NCBI GenBank assembly: GCA_034509755.1
Contig: CM067541.1
Coordinates: 14,062,001 to 14,126,000, forward strand
Origin: Anisodus tanguticus
Lineage: Eukaryota > Streptophyta > Magnoliopsida > Solanales > Solanaceae
DNA: 64,000 nt
Reading direction: 5' to 3'
In this document: positions 57,918 to 64,000 of the stretch, in pieces
How the letters are laid out: every line of letters starts with the position of its first letter
Position numbering within the stretch: the first letter of the stretch is position 1
The notes under the pieces: model-generated
The model's input: only the letters and a program-made list of their open reading frames with translations
Database searches by the model: none
What the model was told of the DNA's origin: nothing
Translations under genes and position numbers: made by a program

Positions 57918-60900
57918 ATGGAGCTAAAGAAGGAGAGGTTTGTAAGGTAAGTGAATTTTTTTGTTTTGGGGTTTTGTTTTTTACTGTTTTAATTGTTTTT
58001 AGTTTATTTTCCGTGATTTGGTGAATTTTTGTGTTATAATTTGTAAAAAGGAGATCTTTTTTGGTGATATATTGCAAAGATAAGAACTTTGAGAGCTTAA
58101 AGATCAGTTTTTTTTTTGTTTTTTTGTGTTTTTGATTGTACTTTTAGTTTAGTTTCTGTGATTTGGTGAATATTTTGAGAGATCTTTTTGGTGATATAAT
58201 GCATAGAGAAGAACTTTGAGAGCTTAAAGATTAAATTTTTTTTTTGTGTTTTTGATTGTTATTTAGTTTAGTTTCTGTGATTTGGTGAAAGTTTGTGTTA
58301 TATTTTGTAAAATAGAGATCTTTTTTGGTGATATATTGCAAAGATAAGAATTTTGAGAGCTTAAAGATCAGATATTTTTTGTTTTGGGGTTTTGTTTTTT
58401 GTGTTTTTTGATTGTTTTTAGTTTAGTTTCTGTGATTTGGTGTAATTTTGTGTTATAATTTGGAAGAAATGAGATATTTTTATGTGATGTATTGCATAGA
58501 TAAGAACTTTGGGTGTTTAAAGATTGGATTTCTATGGTTCTTATTGCTTTTAGGAGTATGTGATATTGAGATTTTTGCATTTATTTTCAGCTTTTGCTCA
58601 TTTTTTAGTAAATTTATTTTCTTTTGGGATGCACACTTTGTTCTGCAGTGTGAAAATGATGAAAAATTTCTTGCTGGTGATACAATTTAGCTTATAGTTA
58701 GAAAAGCAAATTGTACTTTGATAAATTTTGGTGTAATAATTGGAAAAGGGAAATCTTTTTTGTGATATATTGCAGTGATAAGAACTTTGAGAGCTTAAAG
58801 ATCAGATTTTTTTGTTACTTTAATGCTATTAGGAGTATGTTTTTTCTTGTTATGGATGCAAAAATATCGAGATAATTTGTATTCATTTCTGCTTTTAGGA
58901 GTATGTATTTTTTTTTTTGAAACTAAAAAAAAGCAATAATGTATTTTATTTTTTTGATTCTGTACTGGAATTTTTATCATAGGTAAGGACTTTCCTGTTT
59001 TGCTCATAGTTGATTTATGCAATTTTTAGGTTCTACTCTGGTGAAAAGCAACAAGGTAGTTTTTTGGGAGGAAAAACAGACAATTCAAACCTAGAGAAAT
59101 TATCTTCTGGCTATAAATCTTCATCTCCATTATTGAACTCTGACGGCAGATATCAAAAAGTCACAAACACCCTTAAGTTTGGGAGGCCTAAAAAGGTGTA
59201 TCCCGAGGACCACGAGTCTTGGAGGAAGCGAATACTTGATCCGGGGAGTGACATTGTAATCCAGTGGAATAGGATTTTTATTATATCCTGCTTGCTGGCA
59301 CTGTTTGTTGACCCGTTATATTTTTTTTTGCCCATCATACAAGGGACTAAAGAGTCGAGTTGTGTGAAAACTGATTTGAATTTGCGAATTGTTGTCACCA
59401 TTTTCCGAACTATAGCAGATTTTTTCTATCAGTTACATGTGTTCATTAAGTTCCGGACTGCTTATGTTGCTCCAAATACAAGGGTATTTGGGAAGGGTGA
59501 GCTTGTTATGGACCCCGGAAAGATTGCTCGTAGATATTTAAGATCAGACTTTTTCATCGATCTGATTGCAACTCTTCCTCTACCTCAGGTATGTTGTTCT
59601 GCTTATTATAGAGGATGGTTATAGAGAGGTCTGACTACAAAAGGTACTCAAGGTTTTTTGCACTGCTTAAAATTGATAATATTGTAATACTAACCAAGTA
59701 ATTGAACTGGTATTGTGTTGTGTTGATGTGCTACTCTTTCTTATGTAAACTATATGTACCATTTTTCGCGAAGAGTTTTGAAGTGGTAGTAACTTTGGGT
59801 TTTCCTTTTCTTATTTAGCTTATGTGCATTCATCATTTAGTGTTGTCTGATTAGTGGCATGTCTATGTGTAGATGTTAAAGGCCCAAACATGCCTTTTTT
59901 TTTCTTCGATTTTGTTGTCCGTATCATGTTTCATGAGTACTAATTGGCGTTTGATTTAGTTTCATAAGCCGTCTCTAGTACGAGTAAGGCTCTTTTTAGA
60001 GTGATGAGCTGTCTGCTTCTAGATGTGCTTGAAATGCCTTGCCAAGGGGCTGACAGGACTGGAGTTGCAATGAGGTGGATCTGGTAGGGTTTTGGTCGTC
60101 GCTGGATTCTGAGCTTTTCAGTGGTGCTATGGACAATTAAACAACCAGATCAATCGGTCATGCGTTTCAAACATAAATAAGAAAAAAAAAACTAAAAGGT
60201 AAGGGTGTTTTTTCCTACTCTTCTGCAACCCTCAACCCTGTTTTCTCACAATGGGCTCTTATTTTTCTCTTCAACTTATCAAGAAATTTGGGCAAATTCT
60301 AAGAATTTTTTTCTAAATAAGTAGTTTCTTTTTAATCTTAGCCACAAAGATCTTGTTTGCTCCGCAATACGTGATGCACCAAATAATACACAGATTCTAA
60401 AAGATCATACTCATATTTAATTTTTAATACTAGATAGCATACAAGAAACTAACACGTATATAAGGTAGTCATTAAGTGGTGACAACATTTTTCTGAGGCT
60501 AAGGAAAAGTCACTGTGTTAGAATTGCTATAAACATTAGACCACTCATGACTTTTGAGATTTCAGAAGCAAATTAGATCACATTCCTTTATATTTGAATA
60601 TTATTTTGAGAGTGGGGGCTATTCATTTTAAGTTATACAATGAGTGTGTTGTTTTGCTCGTTGATGCCTTTTTTCGTGACTATTATGGCACTATCTTAGC
60701 ATTCTGGTTAGATGAATTCTGGAAAAACATATATCATAGGTACTAATTACAACAGTTAAACACATTCACCTTTGTAGTTTGTATCCATGGTATATGTTGA
60801 ACACATTTGACTATATGCCAAGACAGTTACATAATAGCGTAAGAACACGACATCAACGAGTGGAGCAACACAATCATCATATAGACTTGAAGATGGATAG

Positions 60901-63900
60901 CTCCACTCCCAAAAATAATGAAATGTAAAGAAACGAGTTCTAGTTTGCACCTGAAATCTCAAAAGTCACGAGTTGTCTGATGTTTATAGCCTACTCTAAC
61001 GCATAGTGACACATGTCCATTGCCTCGTAAATCTACATCACTACTTTATATGCTTGTTAATTTCCTATATGCTATCTAGTACTGGAAATTAAAATATGAG
61101 TATGATCTTTTACTCTCGTTGTGTATTATTTGGTGCGTCATCCATTGTGGTGAGAACAAGATCCTTATGGCTAAGATTATAAAGAAATAATTTATTTGGA
61201 ATTTTTTTCTTAGAATCTGCCTTGATTTCTTGATAAGTTGCTGAAAAAGAGAAGATGCTTGCGCTTGCTGTGAGGAGATGAGGTTAAGGGTGGTAGGAGT
61301 GCAGGAGAAAATACCCTTACCTTTTTGTTATATATTTTTTCTTATTTTATTTTGATACACATGTTTAATTGACTATAGGACCACTAAAAAGCTCGGAATC
61401 CATCGACAACCAAAAGCCCGCTAGATGTGCCGATGCTTCCGACGCGTGGGTATGTTTTTGGCGAACATTTTTATTCTATGGGGCTTGCCTCGTTTGGCCG
61501 ACCTCTCACTTTCGCAACATTTTGATCACCAAAGCTTTATTCGAACCAATCTAGTCCATCGGACGATGAATACTTTTTCACGCAGAGATTATTCTTGTTA
61601 CTGTTTTATTACAGTATTCTGCTCAGTTTCAAATTGGGTTTTTGTGTTTTCTTGAGTCTAATTTCCAGCGAGGCACTAGTTTCCATATTTACTGATATCC
61701 TTTCCTTTATTGTCATGGGTGATGATAAGCAGTTGAAATCAGATTGTTGGAAAATCGATCTTTCCCTCCGGATCTACAAGAACAACAACAATAACCTCGT
61801 ATAATTCCAAGGGTGGGTTCTGGAGAGGGTAGTGTGTATGCAGACCTTACCCCTACCTTGTGAGGGTAGGGAGGCTGTTTTTGATAGACTGTCGGCTCAA
61901 GAAGAGTTGAAAAAGTAGTAATAACAAGTAGTAACAACAACAAGATAATAAGATAAATGAAGTGACGGAAATAATTAGGTAGTACTGGAGATCTAAGAAA
62001 ATGTTAAAATAATGCTAATACTCCTGGTATGAAAAAGAAATACGCTCGGCAACCTACTAACCCTCTACCCCTAATACTCGACCTCCACATCCTCCTATCA
62101 AGGGTCATGTCTTCGGTGAATTAAAGCTACGCCATGTCTTGCTTAATCGCCTCTCCGAAATACTTTTTTGGTATATATCTACCTCTCCTCAGTACCACCA
62201 TGGTCAACCTCTCACACCTCTTCATTGGGGCATTTATACATCTTCTCTGCACATGCTCAAACCATCTTGACCTCCCTTTTGACATCTTGTCCACCACGGA
62301 GGCCACTCTCTCCGTATCGTGAATGTCTTCATTCCTAATCTCATCTCTCATGGTATGCCCGCACATCCATCTCAACATCCTCATTTCCGCTACTTTCATC
62401 TTGTGGACATCCATTCTGTAGAACTTACCTTTCAATGTTGGTAGCACATTTCTTATCACACACAACACCGGATGCGAGCCTCCATTTCATCCATCCCGTA
62501 ACAATACGATGTGTGACACCATCGTCAATCTCTCCATTGCTCTGCTCTAGGGAATGACTTGTCAATCAAGCCTCACGTCCTCGTCCGCTTAATGAGTCAC
62601 GTCACTCTGTCTTGGTCCTGCTCAACTTGAAACCTTTGGAATCTAGTGTCTATCTCCAAACCTCTAACTTCACGTTAACTCTGCTTCATGTCTCGTCAAT
62701 CTGTACTATGTTATCTGCAACTGCTACAGTAAAGTTAGATTGTGGCTTACAGATCAAGGGTAAGAAGATCACTTGGTCTAAAATTATACTGATATTGGAT
62801 CATCTTGTAAACCAGCTTGGATTATAATAAATACACAACAGTGTTGTCTTTATGGAATTCTCTTGATCCAAAGTTACTTAATCTCATTTAGTCTTGTAAG
62901 ATGAGTTGTTGAGTTTAGAACAAGGCCAAAAACCATGTATACAAATGAAATACAACTTATTAACAAGGTAGTGTCACATATTATTCACTTGCAACAGAAT
63001 CAAAAAAACATGGTGAGTTATTTGAGTCGGTTAGAATCCTGGAAGGATCAATTTGATTCTCTTATACTTCCTCCGTCCCATTTTATGTGAAGGTGGTTGA
63101 TTGGGCACGAAATTTAAGAAAGAAAGGAAGACTTTTGAAATTTGTGGTCCAAAACTAGCCTTAGATATTTTTGTGGCTATAAATCAACTCATAAAGTTAA
63201 ATTTTTCTAAATATAGAAAGGTGTCATTCTTTTTGGGACTGACTAAAAAGGAAAGAGTGTCATATAAAATGGATAAAATGGGATGGAGGAAGTACCTTTT
63301 ACTGACAAGTTGGATGATCAAGAGAAACAGAAAGACATATGGTTTTGGATTTAATTGGATTGCAGTTTGATCTCTTTGTCGACTTCATTGATCTCTTTAT
63401 GGTCTCAAGAAGTCTCCTAGAGCATGATTTGGTCGTTTTTGAACAATTTGTTACAGAAGCTGATCATTCAGTATTCTATAGGCATTCATCTCATGGCAGT
63501 TGTTTCTTCTGATTCTACTATACCCTACATGAGCATAAAGATAGCTTGATTTCTGATAAGTGTTGGCCTGTTTTTGGATTAGTGATAGTGCCGCATATTT
63601 CCAATTTCAAGAAAATGATAATGCGTTGTTCTAGTTTATATCTCATCAGTCATCATTGCTTTCAAGTTGCTCTCTTTTTATTGAGTAGAGCAGGGTATGA
63701 TGAAAAAGTAATCCTTCTTGCAGATGGTTATCTGGTTTATTATACCAGCGACGAGAAGCCAACATGCTAATCATAACAATAATGCCCTTGCGCTGATTGT
63801 CCTACTCCAATACATTCCAAGATTGTATCTTATATTCCCATTAAGTTCAAAGATTATCAAAGCAACTGGAGTTGTCACAAAAACTGCTTGGGCAGGGGCT

Positions 63901-63936
63901 GCATATAATCTACTTCTCTACATGTTGGCAAGTCAT
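57918..63936 (+). CDS. CNGC17-like: Cyclic nucleotide-gated channel (CNGC group III, CNGC14/17-like), 5' part
   Basis: Exons 57918-57946, 59030-59588 and 63724-63936 join in frame (10 codons, then to codon 196, then 71 more); introns are GT-AG with phases 2 and 0. The gene continues past the window, since exon 3 ends ...MLASH followed by GTATGT. The N terminus reads MELKKERFVRFYSGEKQQ. Then come RILDPGSDIVIQWNRIF, S1 (IFIISCLLALFVDPLYFFLP), S2 (VVTIFRTIADFFYQLHVFIKF), the VFGKGELVMDPGKIARRYL segment, S3 ending LPLPQMVIWFIIP, the charged S4 region (LLQYIPRLYLIFPL) and the start of S5 (AWAGAAYNLLLYMLASH). Pore, cyclic-nucleotide-binding and calmodulin sites lie outside. CNGC proteins form plasma-membrane calcium-permeable cation channels. 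FVDPLYFFLP and ILDP.SDIV favour group III, CNGC14/17 over CNGC1-13; the exact ortholog is not certain. Confidence 0.93.
57999..58810 (+). repeat. Five imperfect repeats in CNGC intron 1
   Basis: Units starting near 57999, 58144, 58263, 58418 and 58718 share TTTCTGTGATTTGGTGAAT, GTGTTATAATTTG, GAGATCTTTTTTGGTGATAT, ATTGCAAAGATAAGAACTTT and GAGAGCTTAAAGATCAG in order, separated by T-rich linkers. Spacing 118-300 bp. They fill most of the 1083-bp first intron. Neither splice site is inside a unit. Confidence 0.85.
60070..61430. repeat. Large palindrome (~650-bp arms) in CNGC intron 2
   Basis: Left arm and right arm are reverse complements almost to the centre at about 60765. Examples: AAAAGGTAAGGGTG (60196) with CACCCTTACC-like text near 61310-61325, CATTAGACCACTCATGACTT.. 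(60530) with its counterpart near 60965, ATACTAGATAGCATACA (60428) with ATGCTATCTAGTACT (61068), and GGATTCTGAGC (60102) with GCTCGGAATCC (61391). Arms differ by base changes and small gaps (for example 15 bp near 60150). It resembles a foldback or long-TIR element; no transposase or clear target duplication was seen. Confidence 0.8.
61776..62730 (-). mobile_element. RTE-type LINE fragment in CNGC intron 2
   Basis: Minus strand: 3' tail at 61776-61870 (GGTAGGGGTAAGGTCTGCAT, then GTTATTGTTGTTGTTCTTGT end) and RT C-terminal coding from about 62720 to 62127. Includes MKWRLASG-like text across a frame change near 62480, then LKGKFYRMDVHKMKVAEMRMLRWMCGHTMRDEIRNEDIHD and RSRWFEHVQRRC. 5'-truncated and mutated, inserted antisense to the channel gene. 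Confidence 0.88.
62127..62468 (-). pseudogene. LINE reverse transcriptase C-terminal fragment
   Basis: 114 codons with KMKVAEMRMLRWMCGHT, RNEDIHDTERVASVVDKMSKGRSRWFEHVQRRC and CERLTMVVLRRGRYIPKKYFGEAIKQDM, the conserved end of RTE-clade polyproteins. Related to the fragment at 30857-31336. The ARPALLYGAECW stretch present there is deleted here. No catalytic core. Confidence 0.88.
63067..63292. mobile_element. Stowaway-like MITE in CNGC intron 2
   Basis: 226 bp; ends CTTCCTCCGTCCCATTTTAT and (reverse complement) CTTCCTCCATCCCATTTTAT, inside TA at 63065-63066 and 63293-63294. Same family as the split MITE at 44652-48069. Confidence 0.93.
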
Positions 63937-64000
63937 GTATGTAGCTCCAACAACCTTCTTTTCAAAATTGATGCTTTAAAAGTCTTGTTAATTGCGGTAT

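Noticed and set aside
61369..61655. Possible captured gene fragment beside the palindrome
   Set aside because: Frames of 61-76 codons have codon-like composition but no family I can recognise, and they overlap the right arm of the palindrome.
1..64000. CRISPR array, bacterial operon or tRNA/rRNA gene
   Set aside because: No regularly spaced identical short repeats with unique spacers, no operon structure, and no complete tRNA cloverleaf was found; the tRNA-like B boxes belong to SINEs, and the primer sites to LTR elements.

Overview
This is a piece of a plant nuclear genome, most likely from the Solanaceae (nightshades). The evidence is two intron-containing plant genes (a class II trehalose-phosphate synthase and a cyclic nucleotide-gated channel, both on the + strand), AT-rich intergenic DNA, Stowaway MITEs with TA target sites, RTE-type LINE fragments, tRNA-derived SINE fragments, and a dense set of Ty1/copia, gypsy and hAT elements. 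The species cannot be named from the sequence alone.

Layout. 1-1320: truncated copia element. 2361-2915: duplicated old repeat. 3073-13901: complete but dead copia element with a perfect AATCA target duplication; its reverse transcriptase region is split by a 5.4-kb, minus-strand, largely non-coding gypsy-type element (7463-12874). 13902-17883: AT-rich region with a two-copy duplication, a LINE tail and about seven tandem units of ~240 bp, then a TA microsatellite. 17884-20895: TPS gene (3 exons, 860 aa). 21376-26528: second dead copia element. 26529-34446: intergenic DNA with old duplications, a hairpin, a SINE with an 18-bp target duplication, an RTE LINE 3' end, a minus-strand copia remnant with two LTRs, and a tandem SINE pair. 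34723-44166: third copia element, whose 5' LTR holds a 4400-bp gypsy-like solo LTR (34865-39264, CTTAC on both sides). 44652-48069: Stowaway MITE split by a fourth copia element (44674-47924, ATGTG on both sides). 48745-57368: SINE split by an 8.5-kb hAT element, itself split inside the transposase by a 5-kb composite containing LTR-like sequence, a second hAT copy and a full LTR. 57918-window end: 5' part of the CNGC gene (exons 1-3), with an internally repetitive first intron and a 4.1-kb second intron that carries a ~1.36-kb palindrome, a LINE fragment and a Stowaway MITE.

The two host genes look intact where visible and are unrelated in pathway: one is a regulatory-type trehalose-6-phosphate synthase/phosphatase protein, the other a plasma-membrane cation channel subunit. 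The rest is transposon history, and several insertions can be ordered by target duplications: MITE before copia, SINE before hAT before its inner composite, copia before solo LTR, copia before gypsy. No bacterial-type operon, CRISPR array or obviously new protein system was seen. The most unusual structures are the large intronic palindrome, the intragenic and upstream tandem repeats, the G-rich hAT subterminal blocks, and a promoter-leader-splice-donor arrangement inside the 4.4-kb solo LTR.
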